From the NCBI GenBank assembly GCA_014885115.2, contig WKLE02004325.1, positions 4,410 to 20,547 of the forward strand: a DNA stretch of 16,138 nucleotides. Reading direction: 5' to 3'. The notes under the pieces are model-generated. The model saw nothing but the letters and a program-made list of their open reading frames with translations. It ran no database searches and was not told the origin of the DNA. This DNA comes from Asterionellopsis glacialis (taxonomy: Eukaryota; Bacillariophyta; Plagiogrammaphyceae; Rhaphoneidales; Asterionellopsidaceae). The first letter of the stretch is position 1. Each line of letters opens with the position of its first letter. Shown here piece after piece: positions 7,497-16,138 of the stretch. The position numbers and the translations under genes are program-made.

Positions 7497-7912
7497 TTAC
7501 ATTGAATAACCAAAACAATCCTCTTCAGTTTTTCCATGCAATGCTTGTCCTTTGGCTTTTTACTGTTCTTATATACATTTAAATACTTTCATTATTGACC
7601 AAGTAATATGATGTAATCTCATTATTGTGCTTTTGTAATAAGTTACAATCAAATACCTTCAAGTGCTTGTACCTGGCCAGAGGGGTCACCTTCAGAAGGG
7701 TACCATTATTGAAAAAGTGAAATGAAAAATCAAGGACATCGTAATCATTTCCTCCTTTCAATAAGCTCCAATTAAGTCACTATTTTTATAGAAGGGCATT
7801 AAATAGATTCTGTTCTACAAAAAATATAACTGGGAAGTTGCTTCTAATAATTCCTGGGATCGATGTACTGTATCCGCTTTGTATAGAGCCCGTTGCATGT
7901 TCCAGATGTTAC

Positions 7913-8101
7913 CTAATAGTTACATCGGAAGGCTAAAGTACTGCTAAAGTAAAGGAGGAAGTGTAGTCCTATACGAAGACAACGTACTTCTTTAACCACG
8001 TTTGATTTGCAGTAGACGATAATTGGGAATTCTTTTCCTCCAGTCCACTGCTCTTTGGGGTCCGTCTCAGTTTTGCCAACACCGACTTGAAAAGCACTCA
8101 T
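7913..8101 (-). CDS. Possible small ORF of 62 residues, unknown
   Basis: ATG at 8101 follows a TTTATAAG string and opens a frame beginning MSAFQVGVGKTETDPKEQW and continuing GGKEFPIIVYCKSNVVKEV. The first 40 residues look protein-like, while the last 20 look like translated noncoding sequence. That would fit either a small gene with an unrecognised downstream exon or a pseudogene. No domain is recognised. It lies 3' of, and in the same direction as, the secreted-protein gene at 8257-9795. Confidence 0.2.
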   Translation of the reverse strand: MSAFQVGVGKTETDPKEQWTGGKEFPIIVYCKSNVVKEVRCLRIGLHFLLYFSSTLAFRCNY

Positions 8102-8256
8102 CTTATAAATAAAACTTCAATGTGCAGATTTGGTTTGCGTATGATGCTAATTTAGCCTGTCTAGTGCACACATGGCAAAAAAACATAACCTGAAGATTGA
8201 ATATGAGACCGGATATTATTCATAACATGTCATCTATTCTGTGATATTTTTAAAAG

Positions 8257-9795
8257 CTATACACTCATGTAAAATGCCATATCCTTAGCATAGGTACCAC
8301 TCCCAGAAGAATACAAAGTCCATTGTTGTACCACTCGTTCTTCTGGGCCACATTCAAAAGGAAACCCCTTGCTGGAAGAATAATTACAAAACTTCCAAGG
8401 ATTTGTCCGGTTCAGTGCATCATCGTAGGATGAATAAAGCTCGAAATCGACACCCATTTGGTTGTTTGCATTTGTCCAAGACTTCTTCAACATGTTCAAT
8501 AGATCCATGTCTTCAGGAAGTGTCTCCTTGCCCTCAAGCCTTCTGTAATATATGTTGCGGTGCGACCTACGGCAAGACTTGCACACTCGACGGATAATCT
8601 TGGTGGATGATGCTTCATAATAGCTTGCAAATCGAGATTCACCAATATCAGGGTAAGACAAATCATTCGTTCCGACAATAGGTGTCCAATCTTTCTTCTC
8701 AGCATACCATGATGCTTCGCCTCTTTTCAAGGCCATGGGTGCCAATAAACCATCAACAGCAACCGGACATTGCCCTCTACCAACAATTTTATGAGAAACA
8801 TCAGCACCAGCTAGTTTGGAAGCATGTGCAGATAAATCGTTGGTTTCTGAACAAGGTCCATATTCAATTGCTGTTGTGACTTGGAGAGATCGTTTTCCAC
8901 TTGTAGAAACTGTGCTAGTTAGAGTAGGCTTAACACATTCACTCTGGGTTACGGTTGGCATTTGCTCAATACAACCGCACATTGGAGCCCCTTGAACTCC
9001 CAGTACAAGACTCCTCTTGTAGAAATTTTGATTGAATGAGATCTCGAAAAGAGTGTTTGCCCGATATTTAGTGTCATCTTCCTCGGCACTACCCGACCAA
9101 GCAAATCCAGTACAGTAGGCATCTCTTTCACTGTCAGTTGTTTTACGGCCATCAGTGTGAATAGTAAGACCATTGCGGGTGTGACTTGCTTGAGGAGAAT
9201 CGCGCATGTCATGATGGCATACATCGGCGTTGGCCTCTTCTGCTGTAAGGGGAACATTAGAACCCGTTCTTTGAGAATGGGTAAAACAACACATGACAGT
9301 GTTGAAATTACAGCTTTCAAAGTTTACAATGTCCGATGGCCACTCAAGAGGAGTCTGCTTTAGAGCCTCTTCGATTTGAGGGATACGTCCAGCGTCAACT
9401 TCTTTAGAAATATGGTACATGTTATCGTTCCATGACGTGCCACCATCGAAATAATTCTTGTCAAAATGATTCCCCCGTGTTGTAATTTGATGGAATGGGA
9501 TAGGCTCAGTTGTTTGGAGTTGACGAACATTGTTGGTATCATGCTCTTGATGCGTTCCACTACAAAGTTCATCAAGTGCCTTATCAGAATAAGTAGATGC
9601 TAGCTCCTTGAAATGAAGATTGGTTTCCAGCAGTGGACGTAGTGTTTTGGATGAGCATTGAGATGATTCGATCTTGATCTCGGACAAGTCAAGGTTCTCA
9701 CCCGTGTTCTTTTGCGACCCTCGGATGGAGGCAGCTGTTACCGAGGACGCCTGAGCAAGTAGACTGAAGGCGGCGAAAGAAACGAAAAATATCAT
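8257..9795 (-). CDS. Secreted Cys-rich protein, diatom-type family, paralog of the next gene
   Basis: A 512-residue single-exon protein. ATG 9795 is the first after an upstream in-frame stop. Residues 1-21 are a signal peptide (hydrophobic MIFFVSFAAFSLLAQ, then small residues before AASI), so the product is exported. The body contains YFDGGTSWN (115-123), WPSDIVNFESCNFNTVMCC (152-170), a CHHD (193-196), CTGFAWS (228-234), and a GAPMCGCIEQMP block (269-280). After C315 it has HKIVGRGQC (335-343). The C-terminal third has CKSC (405-408), NIYYRRL (414-420), ELYSSYDDALN and a Cys/Gly/Pro ending (FCNY, GFPFECGP). I know these strings from diatom secreted proteins of unknown function. Its N-terminal half aligns with the divergent gene at 11124 up to about residue 360; the rest does not. 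About a dozen well-spaced cysteines suggest disulfides. No membrane anchor is seen. Confidence 0.8.
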   Translation of the reverse strand: MIFFVSFAAFSLLAQASSVTAASIRGSQKNTGENLDLSEIKIESSQCSSKTLRPLLETNLHFKELASTYSDKALDELCSGTHQEHDTNNVRQLQTTEPIPFHQITTRGNHFDKNYFDGGTSWNDNMYHISKEVDAGRIPQIEEALKQTPLEWPSDIVNFESCNFNTVMCCFTHSQRTGSNVPLTAEEANADVCHHDMRDSPQASHTRNGLTIHTDGRKTTDSERDAYCTGFAWSGSAEEDDTKYRANTLFEISFNQNFYKRSLVLGVQGAPMCGCIEQMPTVTQSECVKPTLTSTVSTSGKRSLQVTTAIEYGPCSETNDLSAHASKLAGADVSHKIVGRGQCPVAVDGLLAPMALKRGEASWYAEKKDWTPIVGTNDLSYPDIGESRFASYYEASSTKIIRRVCKSCRRSHRNIYYRRLEGKETLPEDMDLLNMLKKSWTNANNQMGVDFELYSSYDDALNRTNPWKFCNYSSSKGFPFECGPEERVVQQWTLYSSGSGTYAKDMAFYMSV

Positions 9796-11123
9796 GTTTG
9801 TTTCTTGAATGGATTTTATCTGTGGATTTGTAGTAAGTCTGAGTCGACAGCGTAGGACTAGAGCGAGAGAAATACTTTAACATGTAATTTCTGGAAGATA
9901 ATTAATAGTTTATGTGCCAACTATACAAACTCTCTCTCCAGAGGATAAGAGAAATCTGTCCCAGATGCCCTGTAATGTGTAAAAAGTCATGGTTGCAGGA
10001 AACAATGACCCGTACCTTCCGAAATATTTTACTTTTAATTATTGAAGTCATCGTTTTGTCTTGAGGAATCCAATGTCATGTCAAGAGCAACCCAATTTTT
10101 TGTTTCTATATATATACGAAAAAAAAATGTGCAGTAAACAACATACTGAATACGTTGAACCAAACCACGTACAGAAAGTCTTCTATTGAAGGAATACTCC
10201 CTAATTAGAAGTGTATGGCTGTATGAAATAAGAAAATCTGTCGGATATCATTGATCCAAGACTAAAAGATAAGCCTTGTTAATTTAAAAAACAGGCATTA
10301 CTTGTCCATATCATACTATTTATGCGTCTATCTGTTTAATGTGTGCACAATCAGGTTCATATATCACGATACAAAGGAATAATGGCAGTAGTCTCATATA
10401 TATTTTATTTCACTATAATATGTATACTATAAAAATTTGAATAATAAAGGTGTTTCAGATAACTTTAACTTGAGCATCTTTCTTTCCCTACCACCTAAAC
10501 GATGTTCCTATTATATTATTTTTTTCCACTATGGAGACACTTTTTAGATACCACCAAAAACCCGCTATATCATCCTGATTGATACTGCAGTAAATATGCC
10601 TCTTGAGGTGGGTCCTACTATGATCTGAAATGATAGATCGGAGCGTTGGATCTATTTTCCAGGTACTTCGTAGTCATAGTCATCAAGAGATGGATCTTAA
10701 TTTTACAGGTACAGTAGCTTATTTCGATGTCCCAGCCAAGTAATTTGTATTTTCTGCCTAGAGTGCAGGACTAGTACCAGGTAATTAGGACTGCCATGTG
10801 CTAATCTACTTACCGTTTAGATACCAGCTCAAGCGCGTGAGGTGTTGCTAGTGTGTTTAGAAAAGAACTTTTATATGAATAATGTTTCAATTAATGTGGT
10901 CATAAGAATGTGTGGTCATTACAAATTTGAAATTATACCTTAACTTCGGCATCTTCTACCAGCTTCGAAGCAAGATTGACGTATCTTGCACCTCGTCAAA
11001 GCAAGGTGGCATAAAGTCAAAGATTTCTCGATAAAGTTGGCAAACACCAAATTGAAATCTTCAGAAAGGTTCGAACTACAACATAGTCTGACATCTGGGC
11101 TCTGCAAAAAAATCTAAGTTATC
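9796..11123. promoter_or_regulatory. Divergent 1.33-kb intergenic region of the secreted pair
   Basis: It separates two head-to-head paralogs and must hold both promoters. It contains a TATATATATAC run near 10107, a stem ATAGATC/GATCTAT (10633-10639, 10649-10655) and two similar GGATCT...AGGTAC strings (10648 and 10692). At 10970-10989 GCAAGAT and ATCTTGC flank a TGACGT half-site, about 135 bp before the plus-strand ATG. GTGGTCAT occurs twice near 10896-10920. No gene-like ORF was seen. Confidence 0.5.
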
Positions 11124-14100
11124 ATGGTATCGATGTTGGTACCAAGCTCTAGTTCTACAACTAGTTCTGCGATCTTGCTGGTCTTTTTGCTACTTCAGAG
11201 CATTACATCAAATGTTATTGCGCAGGAAGGATCATGCTCTGCTCCCTCAACTGGTTTCACTCTAACTCTTCAAAACAAATGCGACTACAATACTCTCAAA
11301 GCAGCTTATGCAAAGTACCTTGCAGATCCCCTCATCGCATCAAACCATTGTTCTGGTTCTCTTGACGATGACCTTTTGAAAATGCTAGGGACAACAGCAG
11401 ATACTGCGGATGAAGCCGTCAAGACTCTGTGTATTAACTCTGAAGAACCAACCGTTCATATTCCATCAATGTCGAGCTTACAGGCATCCGATGAATGGAT
11501 AAAGACTTTTTACGATGGCGGGACAGATTGGAATGAGGAAACAGAAACAGAGATCAAAGAAGGCACTAATATCTTTGAACCACATGGCTCCATCACGAAC
11601 AGGTTGAAGAAGGATGCTGAAAACGTCAATATTGCCATAAACAACGCCAGACGATACAAAATGGAATATCCATCTCATGTTAGCAATTTTGACCTTGAAC
11701 AATGTCAACTTAACTCAGTCATGTGTTGCTGGCCCCGTGATCGCCAAGCTAATGATAATAATGGAAACTGTGCAACTCCATATGATACCAATTGTGTTAA
11801 CAAGGACCCGGCAGATAACACCGACTTGTGCCTTACCCACCATGATCGTCATCATGAAATTGATTACGCCGATTCAATCAGTATTTTTCGAGGTGACAAC
11901 AACAACGGAGAAGGTGCTATTCATTGCCACGGCTTTGCTTGGAGTAATGATGAAACAGATGAAGAGTCAAGGTTTCGTGGAAATAACCTGTTCTTTGTCA
12001 GCATGTTTGATCACATGTACACTCGTGGTTATGTCGAGAATGTGCCAGGTGCACCCATGTGTGCTTGTGTTGAACAAATGCCAGTTGTTACAAGGAGCGA
12101 TTGTACGCAAACGGACGTGAACGAGAAATTTAAATTTATTTGGGATGTTGATTCTCAGAGTTTTTCAGTTCAAGTTGAAGATGTTACAGTTGCTTTCAAC
12201 GCCTGCCAAGGCTTGAACAACAGGAACAATGATCTTGAAGCCTACGTTGCTCGTCTTGAAAAAGAAGGAAAGGTTACGAGGGCACAAAAGATCAAACTCA
12301 GAGAACATATTGTTGGCAATGGGAATTGTGACCGTGCTATTGAAAAAAATTTGGCATCAAAGGGAATCGTACGTGGATTTCCAGATGGGCTCTACAGTGG
12401 TGTGTATGAGTTCCCGGAGATTGATACGAGCGAATTTGTTCATGGATTTTGTGCAACTGGCGCCTCGTATGCCAATGCCTTTTCATCTGATTTCAATTTG
12501 AAATATAGTGTGGTGAAAAACTTTGGCGATGGGCAAAAGGCATGGAGTGACCGCTCTTATACGATACAAAATGTCGACAAAGGACCATGCGCAGGTGGCA
12601 TATACTTGCAGCCAAGTCGTCACAAGGTAAGTATGTTGATTGTCTCATATCTAACTAAAAATTTGCTCTCTTAAAGCAACTTACTTAAGCGTTTTCTTTC
12701 TTTGATTCTTTTGGAGTACAGACCATTGACCGATTCACAGATATTTCAGTTGGCGCAAACCCAATTGATGGAATACCTGGTGCCAAAGTGTGCGTAATGG
12801 TGCTTACTCATGATACAAGGCATGGTAGGTGGCCTGAGAAGCTCTTCTACGATGGCTTTGAAAAAACTGTGCCGGACCTTACCAACTTAAAAAATGAGTT
12901 CCATTTGATAGGGGACAAGGGCACATTGTATGGAATAACTACCTACTGCAAGATTTTGCCACAGCAACCCACTCCAGCACCAACGCCAGTTACGCCCCGA
13001 AACCCACCTGCCGAGTCAAGACTTTTTGGTGCTACCCTAAATGTCATTGGTGACACATACATCCGTGATGGGCGTTACCAGGACACTAACTATGGTTCAG
13101 ATGCTGGTATGGTTGTCAAAAATGATAGGAACACTGACTATGATCGGAAGAGCATTGTCCAATTTGATGTGAGTCAAACTATCTTCACAAACACAAGTTC
13201 AACTGTGCTTCGATTGTTTGTAAAATCAAAGGGTGGTTCTTCGGCTCGTATCACAGTTTCGAGGATAGAAAATGACTATGTCTGGGATGAAGGTGCTGTA
13301 ACTTGGCGAAAATTTGCTCCGACTATTATCAAAAGAGGCAATCTTTTCCCTGTCGTCAAAACATACGACGAAGGAAACTGGATTGATGTTAGTGTTTCCG
13401 ATCTGATCCAGGTAGCACCACTTGGTAACAAATTAACCCTGTTGTTGGAAAATCGTGGGAGTTCAAACAGTCAGGGTCATGTAACATTTGGCACCCGTGA
13501 AGACGGCAAAGGAGCACAATTGGTCAAGTTTCACCCGAATCCAGAACTTTCAAAAGAACCTACTCAAGAAGCCTTCATTCGTGATGGTTCATATAAGTAT
13601 GTGAGACAAGGTCTAGAAGATGGCATTGTAGTCAAGAACGACCGTAGCTCTTCCTATGATAGAAAGGGTCTTATTGAGTTCGATTTGAGCAACATTGAAG
13701 TCCCCTCTACATCTTCTGCCGTTCTACGTCTCAAGGTGGCTGCTGTTGGAGGAGATAGCAGCCGTACTATCACCGTGTCTCGCCTACAAAATAATGATTG
13801 GAACGAAGGGACAGTTACATGGGCCAATCTGAAACCAGCAGTCGCTATGTATGGCAATCAATTCACTATCAAACCCGAACAAAAAGAAAGTTGGGTTGAA
13901 GTAAGTGTGAGCCGCCTTCTCCAGGCGGTGAATAGTGATAAGGTAATCCTCTACCTGGAAAATCGCGGAAGCGCTAGTGGTGGAAGCCACGTTATATTTG
14001 AGGCTGAAGGAGATGGTTCCCCCCGTCTTCTCATTGATGATGTGGAACTGCTCCCAACCGAATCGCCAACAGCGGTTCCAACACTCTCTCCCACTGAAAC

Positions 14101-16138
14101 ACCTGTACCAACTGCCAACGTTATGTACACAGTTGATGCCTCAGCAGATGCTTACATTCGAGGTGGTAAATATGCGATCGGCAACTATGGATATGATACA
14201 AGCTTAGTGGTAGATCAAGAGCACAGCTCGGATCAGGATCGCAAGAGTATAATTGAGTTTGACCTTAGCCAGTATGACATCAAAGTGACTGATTCATTCA
14301 AGCTACGTGTTTTTGTGAAGGGAGTAGATACAGCCGGTGCTCTCCTCACTGTCTCACGGGTTCATGATACTGTCGAATGGATCGAAGGTACTGTGACTTG
14401 GAACAAGTTCAACCAGTATATTGCAAAGAGGGGCAATCAGTTCAAACTCAATCCAGTTGACGCTGGTTCATGGGTGGAGATCAGTGTATCAGATCTTCTT
14501 CAGTCGAGCCCTGATAACAACAAGGTGACACTTATTTTAGAAAACAATGGAAGTTCAAAAGGCAATCAAGGAGTCATTTTCGCATCTCGAGAAGATGAAA
14601 ATGGCAATGGTCCTCAGCTCATCAGAGCTAACCCCTTCCCACAAGTTGACATCAAGGCAAGTCAGGAGGCCTATATTCATTCAGGTACTCATGGAGATAC
14701 AAGAAAGGGTCTCGAATCCTCTATCTTGGTGAAAAATGACCCTAGCAGTAATTGGGATAGAAAAGGTATCATCGACTTCGACCTTGGCCTCTACAACTTT
14801 GCCGATACTACTGGACTTACTGCAACTCTATATCTCCATGTAGACAGTATTGGTACGGACAATCTTGTTATATCTGTTGCCCGTCTAAAAGATAATGATT
14901 GGTACGAGGGCACGGTCTCATGGAATAACATTGATGCTGAAGTTACCAAATACGGAAATCGTGTTCATGTTGGAAACAAAGATCAAGGTTCTTGGGTGGA
15001 AGTCAGTGTGACCAACCTTCTTCTTACTGATACCAATGCTGACAAGCTCACCTTGTTCCTGGAGAATCGCAATTCTAAGGGATCGGACCACTGGGTAAGA
15101 TTTGGCGCAGAAGAAGGTGACAACGAACCTCGTCTTGTCATTGATGGCAATGGTATTGAAGTCCTTCCAACCAAAGCTCCCACAAGCGTTCCTACTTCAA
15201 GCCCTACCGAGACTCCGGCCCCTACCGTGCTTGAATCTGTCACCCTTGAAGCTGTTGCAGATACCTTTATTCGAGGCGGAAAGTATGAGACAAATAACTT
15301 TGGATCGGATGACTTTATGACTGTCGATCAAGAACATTCTTCGGACCAAGATCGAAAATCAATTATAGCTTTCGACTTGGGCGGTCTCGACTTTGATAAA
15401 GACGATTCTGCCATTCTCCGTCTTTGGGTCAACTGGGTGGACAGAAGTGGCGCTTTTATCACCGTCTCTCTCATGGCTGATGATGCCGAATGGGTTGAAA
15501 GCACTGTATGCTGGAAAAACTTTGACGCAAGCAAGATAGTTAAGAGGGGTAATATCTTACCAATAGAGTCAAGTGATGGTGGTTCATGGGTAGAATTAAG
15601 TGTTACTGATCTTCTTCTGAGCGCTGTCGACTCTGGCAGTGATGAAATAACATTGATTTTGGAGAACCGTAGTAGCCCCTCTGGTACGATTGGTGCTAAA
15701 TTCGGAACTCGAGAGAGTGGTAAGGCCGCTCAACTCATTAGAGTTCCCTTGAATGAAGCAGATGGAACAATAAAAACAACGGATGATAGTTACATTCGTA
15801 ATGGAAATCATGCTGGCACAAACTTTGGTACAGAGGAAGTTTTTTTGGTAAAGCAAGATCGAAATGATAGTTACGACAGAAAAGGATTGGTAGAGTTTGA
15901 TTTGAGTCCATTTGATATTACTGACGCCACATCTGGATTACTTCGTCTTTATGTGGATACCGTTGGTAGAGATGCGTCACGTACCTTGACAGTGTCGCGT
16001 CTGAATACAAGCGCTAAGGATATGGACGAAGAAAGCATCACATGGAGTTCCATGGATGCTCAAGTTGTCAAATATGGAAATCGATTCCCTATCAGGGCAG
16101 AACATGTGAACAACTGGGTTGAAGTTAGTGTGACCAGT
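11124..16138 (+). CDS. Large secreted protein: Cys-rich N-terminal domain plus tandem DNRLRE-type repeats (3' end beyond window)
   Basis: Exon 1 (11124-12626) encodes 501 residues and exon 2 (12722 to window end) another 1139, with no stop, so at least 1640 residues. ATG 11124 follows an in-frame TAA at 11115; M4 is an alternative start. Residues 1-33 are a signal peptide (AILLVFLLLQSITSNVIA). Residues 35-418 are paralogous to the minus-strand gene: FYDGGTDWN (129-137), VMCCW (199-203), CHGFAWS (268-274), GAPMCACVEQMP (309-320), HIVGNGNC (395-402). Residues 440-580 form an unrecognised region spanning the intron (KVCVMVLTHDTRHGRWP). A Pro/Thr linker leads into six repeats starting at residues 612, 784, 977, 1150, 1348 and 1523. 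Each has DRK(S/G) and FD(L/V), usually a WxE...TW motif, then W(V/I)(E/D)xSV and, in the complete repeats, LEN. They match the DNRLRE/disaggregatase-related beta-sandwich family, some members of which bind polysaccharide (CBM96). A cell-wall or matrix role is inferred. Confidence 0.85.
12627..12721 (+). other. Intron, phase 0, 95 bp
   Basis: The donor is CACAAG|GTAAGT and the acceptor is GGAGTACAG|ACC. A CTAAC branch-like sequence lies at 12651-12655 and a T-rich tract follows. Without splicing the frame ends at 12674. With it, phase 0 joins K501 to TIDRFTD and a frame open for the next 3417 bases carrying the repeat domains, which is strong support. Confidence 0.9.
12962..13010 (+). other. 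Pro/Thr-rich linker 1
   Basis: Encodes PQQPTPAPTPVTPRNPP, joining the N-terminal part to the first A domain. It is a flexible, probably O-glycosylated stalk typical of diatom secreted proteins. Confidence 0.75.
14054..14113 (+). other. Pro/Thr-rich linker 2
   Basis: Encodes PTESPTAVPTLSPTETPVPT between domains B1 and A2. Nearly the same pattern recurs in linker 3. Confidence 0.85.
15167..15226 (+). other. Pro/Thr-rich linker 3
   Basis: Encodes PTKAPTSVPTSSPTETPAPT between B2 and A3. It has the same length (20 codons) and register as linker 2, supporting duplication of the whole linker-A-B unit. Confidence 0.85.

Larger units (their letters stand above)
7225..8256. other. Spacer between two convergent genes
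   Basis: This spacer contains the 3' ends of the oxidoreductase and of the minus-strand secreted-protein gene. Short open frames occur on both strands but none carries a recognisable motif. The two least unlikely minus-strand traces are listed separately. No RNA gene or clear inverted repeat was seen. Confidence 0.6.
13052..16138 (+). repeat. Six tandem DNRLRE-type domains in an alternating A-B pattern (last incomplete)
   Basis: Domain starts are at 13052 (A1), 13568 (B1), 14147 (A2), 14666 (B2), 15260 (A3) and 15785 (B3, cut by the window). Spacings of 172, 193, 173, 198 and 175 residues alternate short and long because only A domains are preceded by a PT linker. A domains have DRKS, KRGN and, near the end, RE(D/S)...QL(I/V)(R/K). 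B domains have DRKG, YGN and, where complete, ...PRLxID. All six keep DRK, GN and a W-x-(E/D)-x-S-V string. This fits duplication of a two-domain unit. Confidence 0.85.

Noticed and set aside
7285..7582. Two plus-strand ORFs of 74 and 63 codons downstream of the oxidoreductase
   Set aside because: There is no motif, they overlap in different frames, and they resemble translated 3' spacer.
11677..12120. A 147-codon plus-strand ORF in another frame
   Set aside because: It is a shadow within exon 1 of the secreted-protein gene, whose frame has a signal peptide and conserved paralogous motifs.
13901..13906. GTAAGT in exon 2 as another splice donor
   Set aside because: It encodes the conserved VEVSVS of repeat B1, and the frame stays open with repeat homology on both sides, so splicing there would delete a conserved core.
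1..16138. tRNA, rRNA, CRISPR arrays, bacterial operons or prophage
   Set aside because: No cloverleaf, rRNA-like block, regular repeat-spacer array or operon-like gene packing was seen. The intron and signal-peptide genes with long spacers point to a eukaryote.

Overview
The window looks like nuclear DNA of a microbial eukaryote, most likely a diatom. The reasons are a 95-bp GT-AG intron with a GTAAGT donor and CTAAC branch-like sequence, otherwise intron-poor genes, long AT-rich intergenic spacers without operon spacing, proline-threonine linkers of the PTxSPT type, and a secreted Cys-rich protein family (motif VMCCW...RQANDNNGNC) that I associate from memory with diatom genomes. The species cannot be fixed from the sequence.

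Layout. 1 to about 5000 has no intact gene. It is a repeat-rich stretch dominated by a decayed DNA transposon (about 991-4352) with roughly 200-bp inverted terminal arms, a broken leftward transposase relic and a broken rightward accessory gene. A foldback element (3822-3979) lies inside it and another (4592-4777) just outside. 5000-5727 is the upstream region of a gene and carries two perfect TGACGTCA palindromes, three GTACC/GGTAC palindromes and a duplicated ATTGGCAA box. 5728-7224 (+) is an intact single-exon FAD/NAD(P)-dependent oxidoreductase. 7225-8256 is a spacer with weak ORF traces.

8257-9795 (-) and 11124->16138 (+) are a head-to-head pair of paralogous secreted proteins separated by a 1.33-kb spacer. 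They share the signal-peptide plus Cys-rich N-terminal half and then diverge. The minus-strand protein ends in its own small C-terminal region at 512 residues. The plus-strand protein (one intron, 12627-12721) continues into at least six tandem DNRLRE-type beta-sandwich repeats and runs off the window after 1640 residues. The six repeats alternate between two subtypes, so the real repeat unit is [PT-rich linker - domain A - domain B] of about 365-373 residues.

No pathway links the oxidoreductase to the secreted pair. The secreted pair probably acts at the cell surface or in extracellular matrix, with the DNRLRE array as a long binding or spacer rod; this is inference from architecture only. 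The most interesting signals are the A/B supermodule array, the C-terminal exchange between the head-to-head paralogs, and the two-gene inverted-repeat transposon with a P2X7-tail-like module.
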